Of a DNA stretch of 64,000 bases, positions 45,184 to 54,576 are shown piece by piece. A program made the position numbers and the translations under genes. The DNA is taken from the NCBI GenBank assembly GCA_963712995.1, contig CAVQKH010000028.1, forward strand, positions 15,182 to 79,181, written 5' to 3'. Source of the DNA: GCA-003244245 sp963712995. Its GTDB lineage: Bacteria > Actinomycetota > Actinomycetes > Mycobacteriales > Pseudonocardiaceae. The notes below the pieces were generated by a model. That model saw nothing but the letters and a program-made list of their open reading frames with translations. It was not told the origin of the DNA and made no database searches. Position 1 is the first letter of the stretch. Each line of letters opens with the position of its first letter.

Positions 45184-47415
45184 ATGGTGTCGACGGGTGC
45201 CGGTGGATCCGCGGCGCGGGAGTGGCGCGCCGCGAATGACCGGCTGCGCAATCTGAGAGCGGAGCAGGAACGAGAGATCGCCAGGAGCGGACGGTTCGCC
45301 GTCGCCGCAATGTCGGAACCACTGACCGCCGCTGCCCTGGAGCCGCTGGAGAGCCGCGGGTGGCGGGTCCTGCACGATCGCCGCTGGCCAGGCTCGACGC
45401 GGGCGAACGTCGACCACATCGCGGTCGGTCCCGGCGGAGTCGCCGTGATCGACTCCAAGCATTGGGCCGGCGCGATCAGCGTGGCCGCGGGACGCCTACA
45501 GTGCGATGAGGATGACCGCCAGGAGACAGTGGAGAGCCTGCTGGCCTTGACCGCCGCGGTGGAGGAGTTGCTCGCCGACCTCGGCTCACCGCCCGCTGAG
45601 CCGTGGGGGGCATTGATCCCACCGCCGGTGGGCCTGTCTCCCGTTCACGTGCTGCCCATCCTCGCGTTCACCGAGCATGATCGCAGCCACGTGCCCGCCC
45701 CGTCGATCGGACGAGTCCGGCTCACCACCGTGCGCCAGCTGCCCACCCTGCTCGGGTTCAGAACCAAGGTTCTGACAGCGAAGCAGGTGAGGATGATCGT
45801 CAAGCACCTGGAGCGGTTGATGCCCGCTGCCGTCCCGGAACAGACAGCTGAGCAGGGCAGCGGCCCGGTGCGGGTCGGTGTTCCCGTCCGCCCGGCACCA
45901 GCCGATCCGTGGACAGACGAGGGATCAGAAGCGGAGCCCCCGGCATTGGTCGAGGCGTCCGACATCGTCGCCCAGCAACTCACTGACGCGGCGAGCAGAC
46001 CGCTGGTGGAGTGGATGGGTTTCCTGCACCCCGCGCAAGGAGGGCTGGTCCGCCGATCCTTCTCCGGGCCGGCGCTGGTCCGTGGGCCCGCCGGAACGGG
46101 CAAGAGCGTGGTCATGTTGCACCGCGCGGCGTACCTGACAGAGACTCGGCGAGCGGACCGCGTGCTGGTCACCAGTTACCTGCGGACCCTGCCTGTGCAA
46201 CAACGAGCCGTGTACGAGCGGATCTCACCACACACGGTCGACCAGGTGGACTTCCTCGGGGTGCACGAGGTGGCGGAGCGCCTGCTCACCGAAGCCGGAA
46301 ACCACCCGTACCGGCACCAGGGCCGAATCGACGCCGCGTTCAACGCCGCGTGGGAGCAGGTCGGCCACCGCAGCGGACTAGCTGAACGTGAGTCGAAGTG
46401 GTATTGGCGTCAAGAGATCGACTCGGTGATCAAAGGGCGCGGCCTGGCGCACGTCACAGACTACGAGGCGCTGACCCGGGTCGGCCGCACGGTGCGGCTG
46501 GGTCATCGGCAACGCCATGCGGTGTGGCGGCTGTACGAGGCCTACACCCACGAGCTCGGGCGTCGCGGCACCTATGACCACAACGACCTGCTCACCGCCG
46601 CCGTCGATCTCCTCCAGCGCAACCCGCCGCCACCAGCGTGGGACGCGGTACTCGTCGATGAGGTCCAAGATCTGCCGCTGGTGGCGATGCGGCTCTGCGC
46701 TCTGCTCGCCGGTGACCGTCCGAACGCCCTGTTCCTGGTCGGCGACGGCCAGCAGGCGATCTACCCAGGTGGATTCACCCTGGCGGAGGCGGGCATCTCC
46801 GTCGCCGGCCGGTCGGTGGACTTGCGCGTGAACTACCGCAACACCCGCCCGAGCTGGAACTCGGCCACTGCTCTCGTGGAGGACCACGACTTCCCGAACC
46901 TGGAGCCCGAGCTCGAATGTGGCCACCGCGACGTCGACATCGTCCGCGACGGGCCCCCGCCACAGACTCAGGCGGCCCCGGACCGCCGCCGCCTGGCGCT
47001 GCAACTCACCCTGGCCCTGCGCCGGGACGCCCGGGATGGTGTCCGCTGGGGAGAGATGGCGGTGCTGACCCCGACCCACCGCGACGCTCAGTACCTCCGC
47101 GACCAGCTACGACACCGCGACATCCCGCTGCGCGACCTCCACACCTGGGACGGCCAACCCGACGACGCCGTCAAGCTCGGCACCGTGCACCGCGCCAAAG
47201 GACTGGACTTCGCCGCGGTCTACCTGCCGCAGCTTCGATCACCAGCGACACCGGCGGCAGTGGAGGCGGGTGGTGGCGAGCGTCAGCTGCTACGGCTACG
47301 CCAAGAGTTCGTCGCCCGCACCCGGGCCAGAGATCGACTCTGGATCGGAACGGTCCGCCCGCCCTCCCGTCACCGTCGGGACGGAGCCAACCGGGAACGG
47401 GTCCTTGGTCCTTGA
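45184..47415 (+). CDS. NERD nuclease domain - UvrD-type helicase
   Basis: A 743-residue fusion. ATG 45184 follows AAGGAGA by 6 nt. The N-terminal NERD (nuclease-related) domain covers residues about 45-180, with the PD-(D/E)xK-like pair Asp77 in NVDHIAV and DSK at 90-92. A UvrD/RecB-like superfamily 1 helicase follows: Walker A GPAGTGKSVVMLHRAA near 305, Walker B LVDEVQDLPLV near 490, VGDGQQAIY, VNYRNTRPSW and the C-terminal GTVHRAKGLDFAAVYLP. All key residues are intact. Such fusions act on DNA ends or invading DNA. The surrounding genes suggest a defence role, which is inference. Confidence 0.9.
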   Translation: MVSTGAGGSAAREWRAANDRLRNLRAEQEREIARSGRFAVAAMSEPLTAAALEPLESRGWRVLHDRRWPGSTRANVDHIAVGPGGVAVIDSKHWAGAISVAAGRLQCDEDDRQETVESLLALTAAVEELLADLGSPPAEPWGALIPPPVGLSPVHVLPILAFTEHDRSHVPAPSIGRVRLTTVRQLPTLLGFRTKVLTAKQVRMIVKHLERLMPAAVPEQTAEQGSGPVRVGVPVRPAPADPWTDEGSEAEPPALVEASDIVAQQLTDAASRPLVEWMGFLHPAQGGLVRRSFSGPALVRGPAGTGKSVVMLHRAAYLTETRRADRVLVTSYLRTLPVQQRAVYERISPHTVDQVDFLGVHEVAERLLTEAGNHPYRHQGRIDAAFNAAWEQVGHRSGLAERESKWYWRQEIDSVIKGRGLAHVTDYEALTRVGRTVRLGHRQRHAVWRLYEAYTHELGRRGTYDHNDLLTAAVDLLQRNPPPPAWDAVLVDEVQDLPLVAMRLCALLAGDRPNALFLVGDGQQAIYPGGFTLAEAGISVAGRSVDLRVNYRNTRPSWNSATALVEDHDFPNLEPELECGHRDVDIVRDGPPPQTQAAPDRRRLALQLTLALRRDARDGVRWGEMAVLTPTHRDAQYLRDQLRHRDIPLRDLHTWDGQPDDAVKLGTVHRAKGLDFAAVYLPQLRSPATPAAVEAGGGERQLLRLRQEFVARTRARDRLWIGTVRPPSRHRRDGANRERVLGP

Positions 47416-47739
47416 GGATTTCTCAGTGCCTGTTGGTAATGGTCACGCGGTTTGCTGATCTTGTTGTTGGGGTGCCGATGCTGCGGTGCGGGGGGTCTGC
47501 GTGCCGGTGGGTGGCTGGGTGTCGGGTGGATCTGTGCGGCGTCGGGGTGTGTGGTGAGCCGTGGGTCAGCGGCATCGCCGGTTGGGTGGGTGGACCGTCC
47601 ATCGGGGGGAGGTGCCCGCGCCACAGCCCCTGGTTCAGGCATCGCAGCCTGGTCGAGTGTCTGGGTCACGAGGTGCTCGATCGGGTGAATCGGTTCTGGC
47701 GGTGGTGGGCGAGGGCCGGTTCTGTCAGGGGTCGAACAT
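47416..47739. other. 324-nt gene-free region before the 13E12 gene
   Basis: No gene. It starts with TCTCAGTGCCTG (47421-47432), repeated directly at 49879-49890 beyond the 13E12 gene, and is strongly G/T-rich on the plus strand. Confidence 0.4.
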
Positions 47740-49617
47740 ATGGTCGATCCCGTGGTGGCAGCGGTGGTGGCGGGCTCGGTGGTCTCCGATGAGGAGGCCA
47801 CCGACGAGCTGCGCGCGGCGTGGGCTGCGGTGTCGGCCGGTTATGCCCGGTGCTGGGCGGCGATGGCCGAGGTTGCCCGGCGCACCACCACCGGGTGGGA
47901 GAGCGCCGAGATCGCCGCAGCGTTGACGTTCACTACCCGCCGGTCTGATTACGAGCTCACTTGCGCCCAGACCGTGATCGAGCACCTGCCTCGGGTGTAC
48001 GCGGCGCTGGCGGCCGGTGAGCTGGATCATCACAAGGCCCGGGTGTTCACCGACTATCTGGCCGACCTCCCACCCGCCCAGGCCGAGCGGATCAGCGCCC
48101 GCATGGTCCCCCTGGCACCAGGCTGGACCACTGGGCAGCTGGCCGCCCGGCTGCTGCGGGAGGTCCAGGCCATCGACCCCGACTACACCCGCCGCAGCTA
48201 CCAGCAGGCCGTCCGCGAACGGGGCGTGCATGGCTATCTGGACCACACCGGCACCGCGGTGCTCTCCGGCGTCGGGCTGCCCGCTGATGAGGCCGCGGGC
48301 GCCGCGGCCCGGCTGGAGGCACTGGCCGATGACCTGCGCGCGGCCGGCTACCCCGCCACCCTCAACCAGACCCGCGCCGATCTGTTCCTGCGCCTGCTCG
48401 ATGGCAGCCTCGACGGGCAGGCCCGCGAGCAGATCCTGGCCACCATGCTGCACCTGGGCCCCATCACCCCCGCCGACCACGACCCCAATACCCCATCCAG
48501 CGCAGCGCCCACCGGTCGCGAGCGCGACCGCCAACCCGCGCCCGCCGAGCAGTCCGCGCCGACCCAGCAGCCCCCGACCCAGCAGCCCCCGACCCAGCAG
48601 CCCGCGCCGACCCAGCAGCCCGACCAGCCTGAGTGGCCCGACCAGCCCGCACCCGCCGAGGCGCCTGTGCCAGCCGAGCGGCCCGAGCGGCCTGTGCCGG
48701 CCCAGCGGCCCGAGCAGTCCGGAGGCACCGGGCAACCCGGCACGAGCGGTCCCGGTGACACCGAGCCAGGCCACCAGCTCCGGTATGGCATCGAGGTGCG
48801 AGTGCGACTGTCCACTCTGCTGGGCCTCGACGAGCATCCCGCGGAGCTCCCCCGCTGGGGCCCGATCCCCGCCCCGGCCGCGCGGGACCTGATCGCCAGC
48901 CAGCACCACGCGCAATGGCGCATCGCCATCGTCGACACCGAGGGCTATCTGCTCCACGGTGATCTCACCCGCCGCCGACCCCACCCACCCGACCCGCGCG
49001 AGCACCGCAGTGACCGCGCCGGCGGAATCGTGGAGATCGCCGTCCCGGTCTCGATGCTCGACCAGCTTCCCGCGCTCGCCGCCGAGCACCCCGACTGGGC
49101 CCGGGTGCTGCACGGCATCGCTGGCAGCTGGGCCCACCGGGAGCAGGCCCGCGCCGCGCTCGATGCCCACCCGCACCGGCGCTTCGCCCACGCCGCGCTA
49201 CGCCGGCACATCCAGATGCGTGACCGGCACTGCGTCGGACCCGGCTGCCGGCGCTCCGCCGCCACCGCCGATCTGGACCACACCCACGACCACGCCCACG
49301 GCGGGCTGACCGTCAGCACCAACAGCGGCCCGAACTGCGGACGCCACCACACGATGAAACACCAGGGTGGCTGGACCCTGACCCAGCTGCAGGCGGGGCA
49401 TTTCACGTGGACCAGCCCGCTCGGGCAGGCCTACCACACCCGCGGCGAACCGGTCATTCCCGATCTGCCCCAGCCCCAGCCCCGCGACCCCGACCCCCAC
49501 CCACCAGGTCTCCCCATAATGATCGAAGGACCGATCTTCAGCCCACCCGAACCACCCCCACCACCAGCGCCCGCACGACCACCACCCCCCGAACTACCCG
49601 AGGACCCACCGTTCTGA
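47740..49617 (+). CDS. 13E12-type DUF222/HNH endonuclease
   Basis: A 625-residue protein of the 13E12 repeat family. ATG 47740 begins MVDPVVAAVVAG. The DUF222 domain covers residues about 20-250 (CWAAMAEVARRT, VIEHLPRVYAALAAGELDHHKARVFTDYL). A low-complexity Pro/Gln/Glu linker at about 265-335 contains repeated PTQQP units. The HNH nuclease is at about 490-560: RDRHCVGPGCRRSAATADLDHTHDHAHGGLT, with the DH pair, followed by CGRHHTMKHQGGW, which completes the motif with its N and H. The C terminus is Pro-rich. Members behave as multi-copy, probably mobile or homing-like genes in actinobacteria. Confidence 0.9.
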   Translation: MVDPVVAAVVAGSVVSDEEATDELRAAWAAVSAGYARCWAAMAEVARRTTTGWESAEIAAALTFTTRRSDYELTCAQTVIEHLPRVYAALAAGELDHHKARVFTDYLADLPPAQAERISARMVPLAPGWTTGQLAARLLREVQAIDPDYTRRSYQQAVRERGVHGYLDHTGTAVLSGVGLPADEAAGAAARLEALADDLRAAGYPATLNQTRADLFLRLLDGSLDGQAREQILATMLHLGPITPADHDPNTPSSAAPTGRERDRQPAPAEQSAPTQQPPTQQPPTQQPAPTQQPDQPEWPDQPAPAEAPVPAERPERPVPAQRPEQSGGTGQPGTSGPGDTEPGHQLRYGIEVRVRLSTLLGLDEHPAELPRWGPIPAPAARDLIASQHHAQWRIAIVDTEGYLLHGDLTRRRPHPPDPREHRSDRAGGIVEIAVPVSMLDQLPALAAEHPDWARVLHGIAGSWAHREQARAALDAHPHRRFAHAALRRHIQMRDRHCVGPGCRRSAATADLDHTHDHAHGGLTVSTNSGPNCGRHHTMKHQGGWTLTQLQAGHFTWTSPLGQAYHTRGEPVIPDLPQPQPRDPDPHPPGLPIMIEGPIFSPPEPPPPPAPARPPPPELPEDPPF

Positions 49618-50052
49618 TCACCACACCCGAGCCTCGGGTGCAGTATCCCAGCGACCCCATCACGAAGCTCCACAGGCCACCTCTGCCAGCCAAAGGGTCG
49701 GGATCGAACCCCCGCTCGTCCACCCACTGACCTCTCCGGACAGCAACAGGTGGACCAGCGAGCTACCCGGACCTGATGGCGAAAAGCGCTTCGCCCGATC
49801 CTCACAACAACCCCCGCGCCATCACTTCAGCACCCGAACAACAAGATCAAAAATCCGCACTTCTATTCACCAACAGACTCTCAGTGCCTGGGAGATCTGC
49901 TGCTGTTCAACCGGACCGGTTCGAACCGGACCTGCGCCGGGAGGCCGACCCCGACGCCGAGCTCGTCGATCTTGAACGCCGCTAACTCGGGGCTGGTCCA
50001 GCTCATCGATGGCCGCTCGCTACCAGCACGTCACCTGGCCGGATAGGCACGA
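49618..50052. other. 435-nt gene-free region
   Basis: No convincing gene. One frame ends in an acidic tail (EPDLRREADPDAELVDLERR) that could be the end of a lost gene. It contains the second copy of TCTCAGTGCCTG at 49879-49890. Confidence 0.4.
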
Positions 50053-53000
50053 TCAGTGAGGGTCTCCCTCATTGTCGAATTTGTTCAAGATATCAATCAC
50101 CAATCGGATACTGTCAACATCGAGAAGGTTGCTGAGGGTTTCAGTGAAGTTCTCCTCGCCTATTTCCTGTCGCTGCCTGGACAGCCAGAATACATCAATC
50201 GAGGCTTCTGGGGACTCGAGTTCACGGCGTATCGCAAGGGCGCTTATATTGTAGGAAATACCTTCAACTGGTCGGCCCTGTTGCGTTCGCAATGCTCCGA
50301 GTTGGCCTGTTGTGGTGGCAATGCTGGCCCGGTTACCGAGCTCCTCGCTGATGGCGAGAGAGGCCTGGTAACGCTGCTCGGCCCGGTCATAGTCCCCCCG
50401 CTGCTGAGCGATCACACCGAGCTGGTGATAGCTGATGGCGATGCCGGCCCGGTCACCGAGCTCCTCGCTGATGGCGAGAGAGGCCTGGTAACGCTGCTCG
50501 GCCTGGGCATGGTCCCCCCGCCGCTGAGCGATCATGCCGAGCTGGTGGTAGCTGGCGGCGATGCCGGCCCGGTCACCGAGCTCCTCGTCGATGGCGAGAG
50601 AGGCCTGGTAACGCTGCTCGGCCTGGGCATAGTCCCCCCGTTCCTGAGCGATCATGCCGAGCTGGTGGTAGCAGGCCGCGATACCGGCCCGGTCACCGAG
50701 CTCCTCGCTGATGGCGAGAGAGGCCTGGTAACGCTGCTCGGCCTGGGCATAGTCCCCCCGTTCCTGAGCGATCATGCCGAGCTGGCCGTAACTGGCGGCG
50801 ATGCCAACCCGGTCACCGAGCTCCTCGTCGATGGCGAGAGAGGCCTGGTAACGCTGCTCGGCCTGGGCATAGTCCCCCCGCAGCTGAGCGATCATGCCGA
50901 GCTGGTGATAGCAGGCCGCGATACCGGCCCGGTCACCGATCTCTTCCTTGATGGCAAGAGAGTCCTGGTAACGCTGCTCAGCCTGGGCATAATCCCCCCG
51001 CAGCTGAGCGATCACACCGAGCTGGTAATAGCAGGCCGCGATACCGGCCCGGTGACCGAGTTCCTCCTTGCTGGTGGCGGAGGATCTGGGAGAGAGCCAG
51101 GTGAGGGTTTCGGTGTAAAGGTCTTCTTCCCAGGTCCAGGCACCCCAGGTGTGCAGCTGCTCGCAGATTCGGAATGTGAGGGCAAGAGCGTCGATGAGGT
51201 CGTGGGCTTGGTGGTGGTGATAGCGGGCCTCGACGAGGTGCGGGATGGCGATGATGCGGTGTTGGGGCCACTCGCCGGCTCGCCAGTGCCAGAACTGGGC
51301 GGCTCGGCGATGGGCGTCGATCAGCTCCTCGGCATGGGTGTATTTGGTCAGGGCGGCGGCGGTCCAGCGGTGCACCAGGTAGTGCCCGGTCTCCTCACCG
51401 GTATCGGGGGAGGGCAGGGGCGCGATCAACCCCAGGGTGAGCAGTGTGCTGAGTGCCTCGTCGAGATCTGGGGGGATTGCGAGCGGAGGTTGCCGCCGCT
51501 GGTCCCAGTCACGCTGGTATTGCTGCAGCATGTCCTCGGTCAGTCCGACCTCTGGTGCTGATTTGCTACTGCGCCGCATCTCGGTGATCAGCTCGCCGGT
51601 GGCGCGCATCCGCTGGTCGCGGTCGGGGTCAGCGGGGGATTGCTGGATCGGGGCGATCTGCCAGGCCAGGCCGATGCGGTCCACCGGGCGGCGGTACCCG
51701 GCGGCCCCGAGCAGCAAGGACCGGGCCAGCGGCGTCGGATCGAGCCGGGTGAGCAGCTCGGGAAGCAGCACGTCATCGACGGTCAGCGTGATCGTCTCGG
51801 CGAGCGCCCGGTCGAGGTTCCCGGCCACCCCGCCCAGCCAGCGATCCGGGTGGGTGATTCCCCGCTTGTCCAGAGCGGCTTCCAGCCGGTCGGCGACGTC
51901 GTCGAAACGGGCCTGCCCACCCCGCAGCAGCGCGTCGAGGTATTCCAGCGAGCGGGGATGGCCACCCAGGTCGGTGTAGGCCCGCTGGCGCTGCGCAGCG
52001 GTCAGGGCGTCCAACGCGGGCAAGCGCCAGATCAGTTTCCGGGTCTCAGCGGCCGACAGCGGCCCGAGATGATGGCAGGCCAGCCGACGGTGCGCCCGAT
52101 GCGGCAACGGGAACGGATGGCGGCTGGTGACCAGCAGCCGGGTCCGGTCCAGCATGACCCAGCTCGCCAGGAACTCCGCCAGCTGCTGATCACTGAACTC
52201 GTGCTCGGTGCCCCGCGCGGTCAGGTTGTCCTCGGCGTTGTCCAGTATCAGCAGGATCGGCAGCTCCGGGAGCACCACATCGCGGATCAGCGCCAGCCGA
52301 TGCTGCCACGGTGGGCTCGCGTCGATCAGCGCGGCGACAAGCTGGCGGTGCGGGTGCAGCTCGTCGCGCGCGGCGCGCAGGCAGGAGGCGTGCAGCCGTT
52401 GCCGGATCTCGTCGATGATGAGGTCGACTCGCGCCGACCCGACGATCGGCACCACCAGGCCCGCCTGCGCGCCCAGCTGATCGACCAACTGGGTGGCCAG
52501 GCTGCTCTTGCCGACACCTCCGATCCCGTGCAGCACCACCCCGCGCAGCATCACCCCGCGCCGACCGCCGCGCAGCTCCCGCACCAGCGAGCGCAGCTCG
52601 GCGCGGCGACCGACGAAGTCACCGACCCGGCGGATCATGGCTCCCAGCGCCGGGACCGTCTCCGGCCGAGCCGGCACCGGCGCCATCCCGTCCGCTCGCC
52701 GGTACAACGGCAGCGGTGGCCCGGCAAGGAACAGCGCCGGAGTCGCCCACTCCGCCCACACCGCGCCCGGATCCTCCGCCGGGCGCTGGCGCCGCTGAGC
52801 CTCCAGCCGTCGCCGAACCGTCGAGAGCTCGGTCAGCGCGACCGGCTCGGGCCGTCGGGCCAGTTCCTGGTACATCTGGGCGCACAGCTCGGTGGCGTAG
52901 GAGTCGGTGACCGGTGCGGTCATCGCCAGCACCGCGGGCACGCCCGCGTGCAGCAGGTCCCGTGCCAGGCCCGGCAGCGCCTGCTCACCCTGATTCTCTG

Positions 53001-54321
53001 GCAAGCCGGGGTGCGGTGACTCCCGGTCGGCCAGCGCGGTCGAGCAGCCGGCCAGCACCACCAGCGGCACTTCATGATCGGTGACCAGCACGTCGTCGAC
53101 GAGCTCCCGCGCGGTGACGACGTCCGCCTCGCCGGTGTCGCTCTCCAGGATCAACGCACCCGGCTTGGCATGGCAGGAGATGTGCAGCACATGGAACCGT
53201 TCCTCGGCCAGCGCCTGGCGGATCGCGGCCCGGCTGCCCCAATTCAGCACCCGGACATGCGCGTTCTGCTCGCGGCGGCTGGGATCCACCACCGCCAGGA
53301 TCCGGGCCAGCTCCGCTTCATGGTCCAACAACTCGCGGTCCAGCAAGTCGCCGCCACCGCGCTCCGGGCTCGCGATGACCGCCAGGATCCGCAACGGTCC
53401 CGGCACCCGCACCGCCACCGGCTCCGCCACCGCGACCGTCCGGTGCATCTGCACTCCGCGCTGCAAGACCAGCGGCTCCTGCTGCCCGGGCAGTACCAGC
53501 GTCTCCCACGGCAGATCCGCCCACTCCGGATCGTCCACCTGCACCGCCAGCCGCAACGACGACCGGGTCGCCTCCCGCGCCAGCGCCACCCCCGCGTCCC
53601 CGACCAAGAACCGCGATCCCAACGCGCGGCCCAGCTCCATCAACCGGCTGTGCAGCACGCCTCCCACCGCTGTGTCGGGTGCTTTCCAGACCACCGAGTC
53701 AGCGGGGCGGGAGCGCGCCCGCTCCACCTCCCACACCAACGTCCGCAACCCGCCGTCCACCCCCAGCGGCGAATGCGACCACTCCCCGTTGGCGCAGCTG
53801 AACACGACCCGCTGCCGATCAATACACAACCGGGAAGCTTTGGGCCCCTCCGCCCGATACACCCCGGGCGGCACTACGATTCCCCCGTCACGCTGTGGCC
53901 GCGCCTCGGGCGCAACCCCCTGCACCGCCCGCACCAAGTCCGTGAAGCGCTCTTCGTATTGGGCGGGGGCGTCGAGATCGCGGAAATCCACCCACACCCG
54001 GTTGGCCACGAACGGCGGCAGCGCCACATCATCGAGCAGCACCGGCACCAGTCGCTGAACACCGGCCACGGCTCCCGCCATGGCAGCCGCGAACTCCTCC
54101 TGCCACCACGCCTTGCCCACCGCGGCCCGGCTCACCACCAACACCACGACCCCCGCCGATTCAAGCCCCTCCTGCAACCGCTGCGCGAGCCGGCTGCCCC
54201 CCACCACCTCCCACTGATCGAAGAACACCTCACAGCCCGCCCGGAGCAGATTCTCCGCGAGCACCTGCACCCAAGCCTGGTCCTCATGGGCGTAGGAGAC
54301 GAACACGTCCCACCGCTGCAC
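50053..54321 (-). CDS. TIR - CHAT protease - NB-ARC - TPR protein
   Basis: A 1,422-residue multidomain protein. I chose GTG 54321, which follows GGGAGGG by 7 nt; GTG 54324 and 54372 are alternatives. Residues 4-140 are a TIR domain (WDVFVSYAHEDQAWVQVL, VVVLVVSRAAVGKAWWQEEF with the Glu expected for NAD hydrolysis). Residues about 200-570 are a CHAT caspase-like protease: His near 378 in VLHISCHAKPG and Cys near 423 in VVLAGCSTAL. An NB-ARC ATPase follows, with P-loop GIGGVGKSSLATQL near 600 and LILLILDNAED-like LLILDNAED near 690. The C terminus has seven 40-residue TPRs (about 1084-1364). The order suits a sensor that triggers NAD loss or proteolysis. Function is inferred from domains only. 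Confidence 0.88.
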   Translation of the reverse strand: MQRWDVFVSYAHEDQAWVQVLAENLLRAGCEVFFDQWEVVGGSRLAQRLQEGLESAGVVVLVVSRAAVGKAWWQEEFAAAMAGAVAGVQRLVPVLLDDVALPPFVANRVWVDFRDLDAPAQYEERFTDLVRAVQGVAPEARPQRDGGIVVPPGVYRAEGPKASRLCIDRQRVVFSCANGEWSHSPLGVDGGLRTLVWEVERARSRPADSVVWKAPDTAVGGVLHSRLMELGRALGSRFLVGDAGVALAREATRSSLRLAVQVDDPEWADLPWETLVLPGQQEPLVLQRGVQMHRTVAVAEPVAVRVPGPLRILAVIASPERGGGDLLDRELLDHEAELARILAVVDPSRREQNAHVRVLNWGSRAAIRQALAEERFHVLHISCHAKPGALILESDTGEADVVTARELVDDVLVTDHEVPLVVLAGCSTALADRESPHPGLPENQGEQALPGLARDLLHAGVPAVLAMTAPVTDSYATELCAQMYQELARRPEPVALTELSTVRRRLEAQRRQRPAEDPGAVWAEWATPALFLAGPPLPLYRRADGMAPVPARPETVPALGAMIRRVGDFVGRRAELRSLVRELRGGRRGVMLRGVVLHGIGGVGKSSLATQLVDQLGAQAGLVVPIVGSARVDLIIDEIRQRLHASCLRAARDELHPHRQLVAALIDASPPWQHRLALIRDVVLPELPILLILDNAEDNLTARGTEHEFSDQQLAEFLASWVMLDRTRLLVTSRHPFPLPHRAHRRLACHHLGPLSAAETRKLIWRLPALDALTAAQRQRAYTDLGGHPRSLEYLDALLRGGQARFDDVADRLEAALDKRGITHPDRWLGGVAGNLDRALAETITLTVDDVLLPELLTRLDPTPLARSLLLGAAGYRRPVDRIGLAWQIAPIQQSPADPDRDQRMRATGELITEMRRSSKSAPEVGLTEDMLQQYQRDWDQRRQPPLAIPPDLDEALSTLLTLGLIAPLPSPDTGEETGHYLVHRWTAAALTKYTHAEELIDAHRRAAQFWHWRAGEWPQHRIIAIPHLVEARYHHHQAHDLIDALALTFRICEQLHTWGAWTWEEDLYTETLTWLSPRSSATSKEELGHRAGIAACYYQLGVIAQLRGDYAQAEQRYQDSLAIKEEIGDRAGIAACYHQLGMIAQLRGDYAQAEQRYQASLAIDEELGDRVGIAASYGQLGMIAQERGDYAQAEQRYQASLAISEELGDRAGIAACYHQLGMIAQERGDYAQAEQRYQASLAIDEELGDRAGIAASYHQLGMIAQRRGDHAQAEQRYQASLAISEELGDRAGIAISYHQLGVIAQQRGDYDRAEQRYQASLAISEELGNRASIATTTGQLGALRTQQGRPVEGISYNISALAIRRELESPEASIDVFWLSRQRQEIGEENFTETLSNLLDVDSIRLVIDILNKFDNEGDPH
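50230..51070 (-). repeat. Seven 120-bp tandem TPR repeats
   Basis: Six nearly identical 40-codon units (GDRAGIAxxYxQLGxIAQxRGDYAQAEQRYQASLAIxEEL) and one degenerate unit lie in tandem. Long blocks are identical in DNA between units, which means recent expansion or gene conversion. The repeats also create a long open frame on the opposite strand that is not a gene. Confidence 0.92.
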
Positions 54322-54576
54322 CACAGCGCCCTCCCGAACCCACCAGCAACGACCACACGACGCCGCCCACACTCTTCACTTTCGTCGCACCACATGCGGT
54401 CTGTTACCCCACGGTTGCACAGCCCGCAGCGGCCAGGTTCCTGGGCAGCGTGCCACCCGCAGTGAGACGGGGCAGGACGGGTGAGACGACCAATGCCAAT
54501 GTTTGCTCTGGTCAGAGAGGTGGTGGCCAGGGGCGGAGTCGATCGCCGACCTCCAATTTCGTCTGTAAATCTAGAC

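Noticed and set aside
49680..49720. T-arm-like GGTTCGATCCCGACC on the minus strand
   Set aside because: The T stem does not pair and no D or anticodon arm can be drawn around it.
50056..51561. 501-codon open frame opposite the TPR repeats
   Set aside because: It is the antisense shadow of six near-identical GC-rich repeats and has a repetitive GPVTELLADGERGLVTLLG pattern with no family resemblance.
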